Source of the DNA: Drosophila pseudoobscura
Lineage: Eukaryota > Arthropoda > Insecta > Diptera > Drosophilidae
Assembly (NCBI RefSeq): GCF_009870125.1
Contig: NC_046681.1
Coordinates: forward strand, 13,405,001-13,469,000
Length of the DNA stretch: 64,000 nt
Direction of reading: 5' to 3'
Part shown: positions 1 through 11,530 of the stretch, piece by piece
Position numbering within the stretch: the stretch's first letter is position 1
Layout of the letters: each line of letters begins with the position of its first letter
Translations under genes and position numbers: made by a program
Notes under the pieces: model-generated
The model's database searches: none
Told to the model about the DNA's origin: nothing
What the model saw: only the letters and a program-made list of their open reading frames with translations

Positions 1-784
1 ATTTGCTTTTGTCTTTCGGTTTTGTTTGCACACGCCATTTCTTGCACAAAATCCTTGCAACCTTCCAGTGCCTCATTCTGCCAGCTGCCACGCCCCCATA
101 GCCCCCTCCCCCCATACAACGCCCACTGTAGTCGTAGCCGTAGTCGTCGTCCCTGCAGCTGTCAGTCAATGTGTCGTGTCACAGTGTCTCTCCATCTGTC
201 TGTCACTTGCATGTCTGTATGTCTATTCTACGTGACATCAGGCGAGCGAGCGAGCGAGCAAGCGACTCTTCCTCCTTCCGTGAATCCTTCTGTGAATCCT
301 GGGCTCCTTGCTTACGGATCTGCCGTCTTGCTCAAGTTTTACTTAGCCCGAGAGCACGACGGCAGCAAGGAGGTCTCGGGCCCCGGAGAGTGAAGGATGC
401 TCTGCAAGCGATGGATGGATTTTTGGATTCGCAACTTGCACTTGGATTACAAGTCTGATTTTGATGCGTACATGTTTGTCCCGCTCTCGGTGCTGGCACG
501 GGGGCGGACCGGAGTGGAGCCCCAGGAAATACATATTGCACTTGCAACCGGCACAAGGCAGGAACGGAGCCCCTTACCCTCCCCATCTCCGTTATGGGTC
601 AACCTCACACAAACATAGAGCGAGGCAGTGCCAGAACGGGAGAGTGGGTAGAGAGAGCTCAAGTTTTCTTATGCTTTTGTCTTTGTGTCCTTTTATTATT
701 TTATTCCCTGGCCTTGTTATGCTCTCTGAAGGAGAGACTCACGATTCTCACAAGTGATTTGTAAGGGAGAGAAAATTCGACTTC

Positions 785-810
785 ACGCGTTATGCCACAG
801 CGCCCCTCTG
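785..810 (+). repeat. Dispersed 26-base motif, copy A (most diverged)
   Basis: This copy shares ACGCGT at the left and CAGCGCCCCTC at the right with the other copies, but reads TATGCCACAG where most read CATGCAGCAG. The other copies lie at 5446-5470, 28652-28677 (minus), 50669-50692, 54687-54712 and 54796-54820. The function is unknown. Confidence 0.5.
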
Positions 811-849
811 CTTGTGTTGATTCTCTTTTCTGTAAACGAATCTCCAATA

Positions 850-1400
850 TGCGTCTATGAAATATTCCTTGGCATATTTTTTGGTATTTTCTAGTATATT
901 ATTTAGTATTTTTCTGTTGGTTTTCTAAAATTTTTTGTTTTATGAAACTTTACTACGAATTTTTTGTTGTTCCAGTATTTTGTGGTATTTTCAAATTTCT
1001 TGTAGTATTTCTTTAAAGAATCTTTTTTTTTTAGTATTTTAATGGAATTTCTAGTATTTTTTGGTATTTTTTAAGAATATTTGTTCCAGTATGCTATAAG
1101 TAATTTTTAGTATTTTTTGGTTTTTTTTTTAAGAATCTTTGTTCCAGTATTTTACAGTAACTTCCGGAATTTTTATTTTTTTGTTTAAGAATCTTTTTTG
1201 ATCCATTATTTTATAGTAATTTCTAGTATTTTTTGGCATTATTTTTTTTAATTTTATTTATTTTAATACTTTATTTAGAATCTGTTTGTTCCAGTATTTT
1301 ATGGAAATATCCAATATTTGATAGTATTCATCTAGTATTTTTCTGTGTTTTTTCTATAATTCTTGGAAGTATTTTTTGGTGGTGTTTTTGTGGTATTTGT
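850..1400. repeat. Degenerate T-rich tandem repeat (TAGTATTTTTTGGTATTTT type)
   Basis: The plus strand repeats phrases of the form CTAGTATTTTTTGGTATTTT, AAGAATCTTTGTTCCAGTAT and TTTTATAGTAATTTCTAG, with an approximate 60-80 base rhythm and heavy decay. The same vocabulary recurs at about 7385-7660. It is non-coding. Confidence 0.6.
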
Positions 1401-2749
1401 TTTTGGTTGTGTTTCCTTTGGCTTCCCTTCGAATGCTGAAGTGCATCTAAATCTTCGGCTTCGCAAAACCTATCCTTTCATTCTTGTTTTAATTCACAGC
1501 GTCTGCTCTTGCCGCGTCATCCTCTGGGCTGGCATTCTTCTTGCCCGAGACTTTGTCTTCGTCTTCGTCTACGTCCTGGTTTTGGTTCTGGTCCTGGTCC
1601 TGCTCCTGCTAGTAGTCGTCTCCGTCTCCGGCGGCAACATTGTCTCAGAATGTCGCATCCTTGGATGCTAGGATGCTGCTCACTCACTCACTCACTCACT
1701 CCCTCACAGACGACACTCACACATGTGTATGTGTGTGTGTGCGAGAGATGAGATGTGATGTGAGTTCGGAAGCCTGGAAAACTCTGGGAAGCTCTTGCAC
1801 TCTTGTTGTTGGGTTGTAAGTGACATTTGCAATTTTCAAAACTATTGAATGAGTGACAAGTTCTGCAGACACGATTGAAACTGACAGTTAACTCGAGACA
1901 CTGGCAAAACGAGTGACTCGGCATTGAATAAAATTGGAATTTACATACAAAATATAGCTCGTAAAGGAAAGCAGACCGAAAAGATCGCTGAATATTCAAC
2001 ACTTCTAAGCAAATTAGGGAGAGTGTATAGTTCTAATGAATAATACCAATAAAATAACATATTTAATACGAAACGACACTACGGATGATGACTCACTCGA
2101 CCATTAACAATTTCATTTCATTTGTCGCATCGAATGAGAGAGAACACCGACACCGACACCGACCCGCTCTGTCTGTCTGTCCGTCAATGTCAACATCAAT
2201 GTCACACCCCGTCGCTGGACACAGGACCAGACATTTGTGACAAATAATTCAAACCGCATTTTATAATGAATTTCCACAGCCAGAGAGATCCAAAGCCAGA
2301 GCCAGAGCCAACGCCAGAGAGAAGGGTGTGGCATTGCAGTTGGAGGACTGCTGCTGCACCTGATATCAGCAGCCCCCATATTTGGATGACATTTGCAGCG
2401 AGATTTATGCGAAATAAATTCCAGCAAAAACTGATAATCACATTGATGAGCCTTGCTTTATTTTTGGATTCGGTTTCGGGTCTTAAGTGCCAGCGACAGC
2501 GTCACTCACACACTCATCATTCGGCCATAAAGTGATGGTTTTATGGTCCAGACAGCACCACACATTGCGTCCGGCTCTCGGTGGTGACTGTTAAAGGTTG
2601 AGCGATCATAAATATTGCCTTCATGGATCTCGCGAATCTCTGGAGATGGAGAGGGTGTATGGATTGATGGACTTTGAGTTTGTTTTATGAAGATTTGATG
2701 ATCAGAGAATGGATTTCAAAGATCATGGAATTGATATTAATAACTTCTA

Positions 2750-2975
2750 GATTGTACTGCACAAAAGGAGTCTTCTCGAAGGATCGATAAACTCTTTAAG
2801 GAAGTACAGTACCAACCAAAAGGTGTTGTCTGAAGACAGTAGTTTAAGGGACTATTCAATCTTTAAAAAAGTACAGCACCTCCCCAAAGGCGTGCCCTGT
2901 ACTATTCTCAATCTATAGAAACATCAATAAATGATTACCCTTCACAAGGAAAAATACAGTACTGCCCAAAAGCAG
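2750..2975. repeat. Degenerate tandem repeat, about four units of 50-85 bases
   Basis: The phrase AGTACAGTACC..CCAAAAGG recurs in varied form near 2752 (TTGTACTGCACAAAAGG), 2804 (AGTACAGTACCAACCAAAAG), 2870 (AGTACAGCACCTCCCCAAAG) and 2954 (ATACAGTACTGCCCAAAAG). Between the copies lie related stretches with CTTTAA(G/A)GA and CAATCTTTAAAA. No coding potential is seen. Confidence 0.6.
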
Positions 2976-3253
2976 TTATCATCAGAGTTATCTTCCTTTA
3001 TAGCTTGCTGCAGCATTAGTCATGGAATGCCATTGGTTTTTTTTTGCGTGCAACAGGTTTTTGTATAACCCGGGATTCGGATACATTAAGACGACCCAAA
3101 AAACAAACCGAAACGCAAAGAAATATGATTATTACTGATGACAGGTGCCGATCATATTCGATTAACATGAGAATAAAACCAAAAATAACTTGAAAATTTT
3201 TATTGGAATTTATATTTTGGGCAACAAAAATCGATTATGAATGAGGAAGCCTT

Positions 3254-4222
3254 TTAGCTGTCCAAAAAGGAGATGGGTGATGGCTCCACCACTTCGACAT
3301 TGGCCTCCGGTTTCGGGGCTATATGATGGACCAAGGGGAAGACAATGGTCTTGAACTGTTCGTAGATCTTCAGGGCTTCAAAGTGGAAACCATTATCGAT
3401 TAGGGCATAATTCTCTTCGGCCTGGAAGTACTTGTCGATCGGCGACAAGTCCACATTTGTGCAATTGAAATAGAAATGGGGAGAATTGATGGCAGCCACA
3501 ATATCGAAGGCGCGATCCATACCCTCGTTCCAGATGGAAACAGAGCCAAAAGGTGTCGGGTCCCTGGTGCATATATCGATGATGTTCTCGGTCTTTTTAA
3601 AGGTATGCAGCATGATGACACCATCGGAATACACGCCCAACTCATTGGCATTACAGTCGGTGAGCAAAACGGGGGTATTACCCGATGGATCGATCACATC
3701 TATTTTGGGAACGAACTCCATCTGCATCTCATTGACCACCTTCAGGGAATTCACATAACTAGGTCTCACGGTAACGGGTGGCTCTTTGTTCAAGGGCTGC
3801 AACTCCGGCCGAAGGTGCTCCAAGATGTCCGCACGAATGTGCTGCTCCACAAAGACCGTGGACACGGCATTCGGTTTGAATGGATTCCTGATCGATTCGA
3901 TGAGGAAATGCATGGCACTGTTCCAGTCCCCGTCCTCAAAGATGATCATCAAGTGGGGAGAGTGCCCCAGCTTTTCTTTGCTCTTCTTTTGCATCTCCTG
4001 CTTTTCGGTTATTGTCGAGCGTGTGGTCCACTTGGCGATCTCCCCGAGGGAGTCCACCTCCTCAGCGTGCTCTCCATCTTCGGCACTTGTATCGCACTTC
4101 AGATTGAAGACCATATCGTAGGTAATTTTTATTAGTTCATCAGGCTCTGAGGGCTCTGATGGGAGGGATGTTTCCTTAAAGGAATCGATTGATTGGGCAA
4201 AGTAATTTATTTTATCCGACAT
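3254..4222 (-). CDS. Shortened, degenerate aldehyde-dehydrogenase-like protein
   Basis: This is a single open frame of 322 residues. I start at ATG 4222-4220 (MSDKINYF..., A at -3); the frame is open a few codons further but without another ATG. Residues 86-130 (GHSPHLMIIFEDGDWNSAMH) match the ALDH block normally written GKSPxIIFxDADLDxAV. Residues 184-255 (TPVLLTD...TPFGSVSIWNEGMDRAFDIVAA...FNC) match the PTVLTD / TPYGLAAxVFTxDxxRA / VN blocks. The resemblance is closest to the divergent ALDH16-type C-terminal half, judged by eye. The N-terminal cofactor-binding half is missing. Where the catalytic Cys should be (GQxC), residues 113-120 read NPFKPNAV, and the ELGG glutamate region reads KEKLG. 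Activity as a dehydrogenase is therefore unlikely. The first 80 residues are acidic and unrelated to the family. An AATAAA signal lies at 3204-3199, about 50 bases past the stop. It may be a pseudoenzyme or regulatory subunit. Confidence 0.75.
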   Translation of the reverse strand: MSDKINYFAQSIDSFKETSLPSEPSEPDELIKITYDMVFNLKCDTSAEDGEHAEEVDSLGEIAKWTTRSTITEKQEMQKKSKEKLGHSPHLMIIFEDGDWNSAMHFLIESIRNPFKPNAVSTVFVEQHIRADILEHLRPELQPLNKEPPVTVRPSYVNSLKVVNEMQMEFVPKIDVIDPSGNTPVLLTDCNANELGVYSDGVIMLHTFKKTENIIDICTRDPTPFGSVSIWNEGMDRAFDIVAAINSPHFYFNCTNVDLSPIDKYFQAEENYALIDNGFHFEALKIYEQFKTIVFPLVHHIAPKPEANVEVVEPSPISFLDS

Positions 4223-5588
4223 GATTTTGGAATACAAAAAGCAAAGGAATATTTGAATGAATGAATAAAATGTAAAACAAATAATTCAAAGCATACAAAA
4301 GCAAAAACATTTCACCCCTTCGAGACTGGGGACCGAAAATGGAACAAATTAGAAAACAAAATACATGGAAGGGTTTTTTTTGTTTGCTTCTTCGATTTGT
4401 TGTTGAACGAACCATAATTATAGGGGCTCTATCTAATGCAATTAAATGTAACTAATCGCAGCCTTTGGGCTTTGGAAATACCTTTCAATAGAGCTTTTCT
4501 TTTTCGGTGGGCTCTTTGGGGTTTCGGTTTCGGTTTAGGCTGCTGGATATTATTTGTTAATCGCTAAATTTATGATCAAATGTGACAGTAAAATTAAAAT
4601 ATCACAAACAGATACAAAAATTGACCAAAAATACACAAAACATACAAAGCCCAGGGAGGATGCTGGGCAGGTGGTGGGGGTGGGGTGGCGTTTATGGAAG
4701 CTGCATTTGTGGATTTGTACGAAAAATTAGCATTAAAATATTATAAATATTTTGGCAAAATATTACCCCCATACACGAGGACAAAGAGCATGCGATTATG
4801 AAACAACAAACAGCGCATGTAAATTACAACGACAATTAAAAACATTTAAAACCACAAAAGATATATCCTTTTTTAGGGGAAATCTACCCCGTCCCCCTCC
4901 ACCGCCCCCCCCAAAAACGAGTTTGAGGGACATGCATGGACCATGGGACATCAAGTGCAGCAGCAGCAGCGGCAGCGCCAGCAAACAATACGAATACGAA
5001 TACGAAATTCCGCTAACGATTCTGCCATTTACATATATCAAGAGTAATTATAATAAAATGCCGAAAATAAAATTAAAATTAATATAGAAAGCCGATTATA
5101 AAATCCTGTTTATACAAACACAAATCCCCCTCCGCCGCCACCCCCACCCGTATTTCGTGTGTTGCAACAACGACTGTCAAAATCTAGCAAATCCCATAAA
5201 TCAACAATGAAAATTGTGCACAAAAAAGGAGACACAGAAATGGCAAAAACAAATACAAAAAAAAAAAAGAACACAGGAGACCAGGCCTGAAATTTGTATG
5301 AATAATTGAAGACAAATACAATTTGTGTAATGTTTAAAAACGAATATCTGCACAGTCGATAGAAATGAAGGAACAAATCAGCGATGTTTGGGGAAAAACC
5401 AATGATTTTTGGCTTCAGGACTTCTGGGGAATGGCCTGGGAGTCTACGCGTCATGCAGCAGTGCCCTTCGGTTGTTAGCCACATCCCTTAGCACTTAGTA
5501 AGTGACGATTTTTGTTTCCAAATTGCTTTGCAATTTCTACAAGTCTTTAAAATATTTTGAATTCAAGGATTTCAGAGAAATTCCAAGA
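4223..5588. other. Gene-free spacer
   Basis: The spacer lies between the ALDH-like gene and the tetraspanin gene, which are divergently transcribed, so it should hold both promoters. It contains A-rich stretches, a C-rich CCCCTCCACCGCCCC block near 4890, a short CAGCAG run at about 4958-4975 and a CCGCC-rich run near 5128-5150. No coding exon is recognised. A copy of the dispersed motif lies at 5446-5470, about 120 bases upstream of the tetraspanin ATG. Confidence 0.5.
5446..5470 (+). repeat. Dispersed 26-base motif, copy B
   Basis: This copy reads ACGCGTCATGCAGCAGTGCC followed by CTTCG. It differs from the consensus mainly by T for C in AGTGCCC. It is the only copy close to a supported gene, about 120 bases 5' of the tetraspanin start, so a role as a promoter element cannot be excluded. 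Confidence 0.6.
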
Positions 5589-6436
5589 ATGTACTTCAGG
5601 ACGTCTATGAAAATCGTCATGGTAGCATTTGCGGTGAGTCTTTCATTGAAGAAAACAACCCCCAAAACAAACCCTAAGAGGAGCTCCACTTTTCAGCTGC
5701 TTTTGGCCGTGACATTTCGCATAACTCTGCCTTGGATCCTTCGACTGGATGGGATAATCTATCTGCAGAACTATACCGCAACAGCCATCGAATTTTATCT
5801 GGCCATAACGAGTCTGATTGGGATTATCATTATACTATTTTTAGTGAGCTTTCTACTGCTAGATTTGACGTCTGATTGGATTGCTTTGTGGGTAGGTTGA
5901 GGTGGATTTAAGACCTGGGTTCCAATTTTAACTGAGAGTAGTACATACCGCTGTCAATGTGGGCCATGTATTGGACCTATTGCACATTTTTAGGTGACCT
6001 CAGAAAACTCCGGCTTAAGGCGGACATGGAGGATCTAGCGGAGAAGTGGGTGAAATATATCAACACAAATGACACCTACTGGACGGAACTTGAATTGAAG
6101 GTAGTAGTACCTATATTACTTGTGAGATCTGGTAATGAGTGCTCTTTTCCACTGTAGCTGCACTGCTGTGGCTTTGATGGACCCCGCTGGTACATGCATT
6201 ACCTGCGTAGGATCCCCCAATCCTGCTATAAACCCCATCTTATAACTGAGGGTTGTCAAAGTGTACTCCATGGCACATTTGATTCGATTCACACCATCGC
6301 CTTTATGCTGTACATAACTGCCATCTTTCTGGAGTACTTCATTTTGGTCTTTTATGTGGGTTTTCTGTTTAAAGAGAGATTTTCGACTGTGCTTCAAAAG
6401 AAACAAATGAAATTTTTAGGGAAATTAAAAATATAA
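5589..6436 (+). CDS. Tetraspanin family membrane protein (four exons)
   Basis: I assemble exons 5589-5633, 5697-5891, 5942-6100 and 6158-6436, giving 225 residues. All introns are phase 0, 50-63 bases long, with GT..AG borders. Hydrophobic segments lie near residues 7-30, 42-70, 74-98 and 179-204, matching four tetraspanin spans; the first is atypical. The large extracellular loop (about 102-178) carries the diagnostic CCG at 136-138 plus Cys156 and Cys166, a four-cysteine loop. Tetraspanins organise membrane partner proteins rather than catalyse reactions. The start is the first ATG after an in-frame stop at 5499-5501, with A at -3. The second intron is the least certain: donor 5896 with acceptor 5993 would also keep frame but would remove the third span. 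Two overlapping AATAAA signals lie near 6617-6627. Which tetraspanin it is cannot be told; it is divergent. Confidence 0.8.
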
Positions 6437-7384
6437 GAATATTTATAAATGATATGGAAATATACTTGGGATTGGGAAAGGGCGATTTCCTTTCCACCTT
6501 TCCTCCATCCCTCATCATATCTTTCAATTATTTATGGGATTTATGTTTTTAGAACTCCAATTCTTTTTATCTATCCCTCGGAGTGTTCGGCAGAAACATA
6601 AAACATTCAGATGACAAATAAAATAAATTGAAATTAGCTTCCTCTTTTGTTGTTGAATAAAATTAATATAAATTTTCGCACATTTTTAATTAATAAATGT
6701 CAAATATCGTCGCCCCATCGCGCCTTTATTTATTTATTTGTCTGATTTGTAAAAATTTTCCTATTCATTTTTTCCGTGTCTCTGCTGTGGCATTTCATTG
6801 GAAAATTGATTTTGTTTTCCCAGCGTTGTAATGGGCGACACATGATAACAAAAATTTTGCTGTGTGAAAAATTGTTTCGAAAGAAGAGCAGAAGCGGAAA
6901 CATACTTTTGGGCCGTACTCTTTGCAGCGGAAACGGAAGTCAATATTAGTAGGCAGAAAATGTGCATTGGATATTCCGCAAAATTTCCACAAAAACGTAC
7001 GCGAACAATTTTTGACAATTGCATTCGCAATTATTAATGGTCGATCCCCCCGAACGGATTCTTGTTTTGGTTGTTTTTAGCTATTTTATTTATACAGATG
7101 ATATCAGGAAATCAATTTTGGCTAGAATTTATGACCCAAAGGCAATGCCATTGCCGGTCGGTGTGCGGTTTTTGAAGGTAGATAAATGGAAATTGCTTTC
7201 TGATTAGGTGCTATAACAATTGCTGAAAATAAAACTGCGGTCACGGGGGTGGTTTGTAGGGTATTTTTTTGGTTTAGAAAATGACATTTTGAGGGATCTA
7301 GAAAATCTAGAAAATTAGGATTTAACGATTTCGAATTTTGAAGAACCAATCGCATCGATTTTCTCAAAAATCTACAAAAGGGAA

Positions 7385-7660
7385 AACTTTTTGAGATCCT
7401 TCTGGTATTTTTCTAGTATTTGCTGGTATTATATATATATATATGTACATATATTTATCTGGTATTTTTTTAAATTTCTTTATGGCAATCTTTTATAGTC
7501 GATTTATACTATTTTTTGATGGTTTTGCAGTATTTTTTTTAGAATTTTCTGGCGTTGTTTAAAGGTTTTATCTGTAATTTTTTTAAAGATTTTTCTGTTT
7601 TTTTTTTCTAGTAATCATTTAGTATTTTTTCGATTTTTTCTAGCATTTTCCTGGTAACCT
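7385..7660. repeat. Second copy of the T-rich GGTATTTTT/TAGTATTT repeat type
   Basis: Phrases such as CTGGTATTTTTCTAGTATTT, GCTGGTATTATAT, ATCTGGTATTTTTTT and TTTAGTATTTTTTCG resemble the block at 850-1400. An (AT)n run sits at about 7430-7444. The block is decayed and non-coding. Confidence 0.5.
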
Positions 7661-10600
7661 TTCCTAGATAACTTATTTAATCTTGTCCTAGATCTCAGTA
7701 CATATAATGGAGACACTAAAATGGTAAACGAGACTCCTTTCAAAGCTCAACAGATCTCAAAATATCCACAAAGGGTTTCCATGCCACTTTTTGCACTTCC
7801 TGCAGCAGCATGCCTCGTTTACATGGCCATATTTCGTCCTTTTCTAAGCCTTTATCGAACCCTTTTTACTGCTTTGACAAATTCCTGTAGCCCCTCTCGC
7901 TATCACTTTTTATGGGGGATACAACGTCAAAAAGTCAGTCATTAAACACGTGAACGATCCGGGCCAAAAGCGACGGCTTTAACGACTCCAAGACGATGTG
8001 GCAGTCGCTTTGATTGATTGCCCGATGGCACCGCGATTTGAGGACTGTTAACTCGTGTCACACTTTAAATTTAAAAATACTTGTACACCGCATCGTGGGC
8101 GATAAGTAAGAGGGCCATAAATACATCACGCGAAAAGAATTTCTTATAAGTTGTAGAATATTTTGTTGATGTGTGTGGCTGGCAAGTGTCAAACATTGGA
8201 CGACAGGCAGGCATCAAACGCGTGGAGAGACTTATCATTTGCTCATAAAAATGTCAAAACTATCCACACACTGACATTGACTGATGACAGTGCGCCCTGC
8301 CATGCCCCACACCACACATTCCATTCCATGCCATGCCATGCCATCCACTTGGGTGGAAGGTTCCTTTCCTTCCTTGTGTGGCAGGATGCCAATGTTAAAT
8401 GCTTTCTGTCGGTCCTCTCCTTTCCACAATGTCACATATTCCAGAAGCAGCAGCAGCAGCAGCATTGCCATCATTCAACACGCATCCTCATGTTGAGTGA
8501 TTCCCATTTCATCCTTTTTTTGCAGGACTCTTTCTGCATTCATCCAACCAACCAACCAACCAACCAACCAAGCATCTATCCATCAATTGAGTGATTCAGA
8601 GAGAGAGAGAGAGTTGAAGCTCTCTTGAAGCCCCATCATCAACCATAACCAGAGAAGGAGGAGGAGTCGGGGAGGGGTCTCCATGTCTCCATCTGTGTGT
8701 CATGATTCATGGCTTCGATTGAATTTTGATTGACAATATCGCAAGCATTTAAAGTGTCTGTTTCCGCTTTTCTCCGTGTTCTATGAATATTTTTTCTCCA
8801 CCCTGCAAGGAGCCCATGGAGCGAGAAGCGAGGAGTGGAACTTTGACGAGGAAGCCTTTGGTTGAAGTGATTTTAAAAATCATTTGTCATTTGACAGATG
8901 AGCATTTGATTGACTTGAATGACTGTGGATATATCACACAAGTTGTGTATCTTAGTCGGGGCCAGGGATAACGATGTGGATAACAGATCAATTAAGTGAA
9001 TGAGTGGATGGGAAAACTCTGCTAAAATAGATAGTTCTTTAATTTACTAACCAATAATGGACTTTCCCAAGTAATCTTTAATTTAGTAAAGAAATACAAC
9101 CCTTTTGATATGTGTGTCATCGACTACCCCGCCCCGCCCCGCCCCCCACTCTCTGCGGACGTACACATCAATTAGCGATAAGATCCACCACCTCCAATTC
9201 TGCTCTAGCTGTGGGGACCCCCGATTTTTGACTTATTTATGAGGCGTTACCAATTCCAATACGAAATCAGAGCAATTTGAGTGATTACCTGTTTGACAAT
9301 TTTGGAGATTTATGAATCGATAAATACTGCCTGATAAGTATAAAAGAAATATTGTTTTAGATAGAGATGAATGTGGAAGAGCTTCTCTAATGAAGAAATT
9401 CCATCCCGGTTTGTCTCAAAAACTCTTTGCTGTTTTCCACTACGATTTTTTCCCATCTGCTTTTTTTTTTGGTTTAAATTAACGTGTTGAATTCCCATTT
9501 GAGCAAAAATTCACTTGTCAATTGCCACCACAGGCGTTGTGTTCATGGCTTAATTTTTTTTTTTGCAACAGTCACGCACTTTTTCGGGGGGGCATGCATC
9601 ACGAGGCGGGCATTTCAATTTATTCCTGTCAACGGGGACGGCGACGGCGACGGCGATATTCGGTGAGAAAATGCTGTCCATTTTAGGACATTTTTGCATT
9701 AATTGAAAGCGAGTTTTCCACCCAGCAAACCAAATGGTTTTTAATTTTTTTTTTTTTAATTTATAATTTTTTGAAACAAGGATCAGGCAGGAGCCCCCAC
9801 CAGTCCCCATGGGTTCCGCTGGATTGTCCGCAGTTAAATAAATTGCAAATTATTACGTATTTTGGTGTCGGTTGTTCCTTTGTGGCATTTATTTTAATTT
9901 TAATTCAATTGCATGTCGCTCATCTGCGACTCTCTCTCTCTCTCTCTCTCTCTCTGGCCCTGTGGCGCCTCACCTTTCTCTGTCCTGTGGCGCTACCATT
10001 CGACCGTTGGACTCTTCAAATAAACTGACATTTTGACGCAAATTATCCGCTGCGGGCGATGGCCACGGCCAGGAGCCCAAAAGCATACCTAGACTGACTT
10101 TGAGGCTTAATCATTTGATAAATGAAAAAGGATTTTCCACTCTTCTGTATTTAATTTTCATTCAGCAATGCAAAGGCATCTGGAAATTATGGAAGTGCTA
10201 CGAAATTTAAAGCAACATTGGAACGTTTAAAAAAAAACAAACACAAAATTATAAACCAAACAAAAGAAGAGACGAAACGCCAAATGAAATATCATAAATT
10301 CCATTGAACGAACGCCATTTGATGACAATAAATATCAAAGCTCATAAACTCCAAAGCTAAAGCCAACAACAATCGGGGACTGGGGGAAATCGGGGCATTA
10401 CGGCCGACAACAGATTCAGATCTAAAAAAAAAAAGGCCAAACCACCCGCGGACCAGCGGGACCGGAGGAGGTGGAGAGCATCATAAACCATTTGACATTT
10501 TATCAGTTCGTCAAAATTCGTGAAATGAAACTGAAACTAAATCAGAGAATGGAGAGGGGAAGGGAACGGGAACGGCACTGTGTGGTGTAGATAGAGATGG

Positions 10601-10984
10601 GAGTCAATGAAACGTCTCACTAGTTTTAAATATATACATATTAATAAAATAATAACGGGGTTTCCTTCCTTCCTGGTTGTATAAATATCCCATAGGCGAA
10701 TAGTATATACATAGGGTATTCTCCAATTAAGAAATACTTACACACATACCTCTTTTAGTATTAAATATGTATAAGTAATCTATTATGCAGTAACTCTGGT
10801 ATTTTTAATATTAAATATTTAAGGCTTATCAATAATTTGGAGATTCTTGTTTTTTTTTCTTTACGATGCAACTCTACAAATTGATCTATAATGCAGTGTA
10901 TTTATTAGTTTTTAAGAGTATATATCGTTGATTTGTACAGCATTACAGTTCTTTTCAATGAAAACATCGGACTATATGGATTCA

Positions 10985-11340
10985 TATTTTAATCGCTTTA
11001 AAAAACAAAACTTTTGAAGTTTCTTTAAAATTACCAACATATTTTCATTATTTAAAAATAAATGTTTTAAATTAAAAATTAATATTAAATAATAGATTAA
11101 ATTAATTAATAAATCAAACAATTAAAAATTTTCATATTTAATTTTAAAATTAAATATTTGGATAAATCAATTCATTATTTTCATAAATCAATTAACTATT
11201 TTCATATTTAAATTAAATATTTTCATATTTATATTAAATATTTTCATTATTTTCTTAATAATAATTATGAATTAAGAAATAATTAAGAATTATTATATGT
11301 TATTATTATATAATTAATTAATATATATATAATTATAAAA
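10985..11340. repeat. AT-rich block with repeated TTTTCATATTTAAATTAAATA
   Basis: The block is almost wholly A and T. The phrases AATTAAATATTTTCATATTT and ATAAATCAATTMA recur several times between 11100 and 11250, followed by TTATTATATAATTAATTAAT palindromic sequence. It sits directly left of the probable solo LTR. Confidence 0.55.
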
Positions 11341-11366
11341 GGGTAGAGATTAAGTAGGCCGACTAT

Positions 11367-11530
11367 TGTTGTCATATCGGATATACTAGAAAAAGTCAGT
11401 CGAAGCTGACAGTTTGTTCAAAACCGGACCTAAATTCTCTCGGAAATAAAGCCTTCTCCGTCTCCGTTCCCCAATCCGGAATCCGGACCCTCTACTACAA
11501 AGAGCACTGCTAATGTAACTCTTCGTGACA
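11367..11530 (+). mobile_element. Probable solo LTR of a retrotransposon (164 bp)
   Basis: The segment begins TGTTGTC and ends GTGACA, giving the usual TG..CA ends and a short TGT/ACA inverted repeat. It is flanked by identical 7-base copies CGACTAT (11360-11366 and 11531-11537), consistent with a target-site duplication. Inside are an Inr-like TCAGTC (11396-11401) and an AATAAA polyadenylation signal (11445-11450), in the order expected for U3-R-U5. It is more GC-rich than the AT-rich DNA to its left. No internal region or second LTR is seen, so it would be a recombined solo copy. A 7-base duplication is slightly longer than the usual 4-6, so part of the match may be chance. Confidence 0.5.

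Larger units (their letters stand above)
1..3253. other. Gene-free stretch with simple repeats
   Basis: No reading frame here looks like a real protein. The left 800 bases are moderately GC-rich and hold short simple repeats, such as a GCGA run near 242-262. Around 1540-1620 there is a CTGGTT/CCTGGT-like degenerate repeat, at 1679-1702 a CTCA run, and near 1722-1742 a TG run. Two decayed tandem repeats (about 850-1400 and 2750-2975) and one copy of the dispersed 26-base motif (785-810) are listed separately. Confidence 0.6.
6437..11366. other. Gene-free stretch with simple repeats and AT-rich blocks
   Basis: No supportable gene is seen in this 4.9 kb. Visible contents are a T-rich repeat (7385-7660), CCAT/ATGCC repeats near 8308-8345, CAG repeats at 8442-8463, a CCAA run at 8543-8570, a GA run near 8598-8614, a GGCGAC run near 9637-9657, a CT run at about 9930-9954, and a strongly AT-rich block at 10985-11340. 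Confidence 0.5.

Noticed and set aside
3476-4135. 219-codon open frame on the plus strand
   Set aside because: It lies antisense to the ALDH-like gene and is a shadow of that coding sequence; it has no family features.
4212-4415. Possible upstream exon of the ALDH-like gene
   Set aside because: It is AT-rich, hydrophobic by composition only, and has no convincing donor; the ATG at 4222 has a good context.
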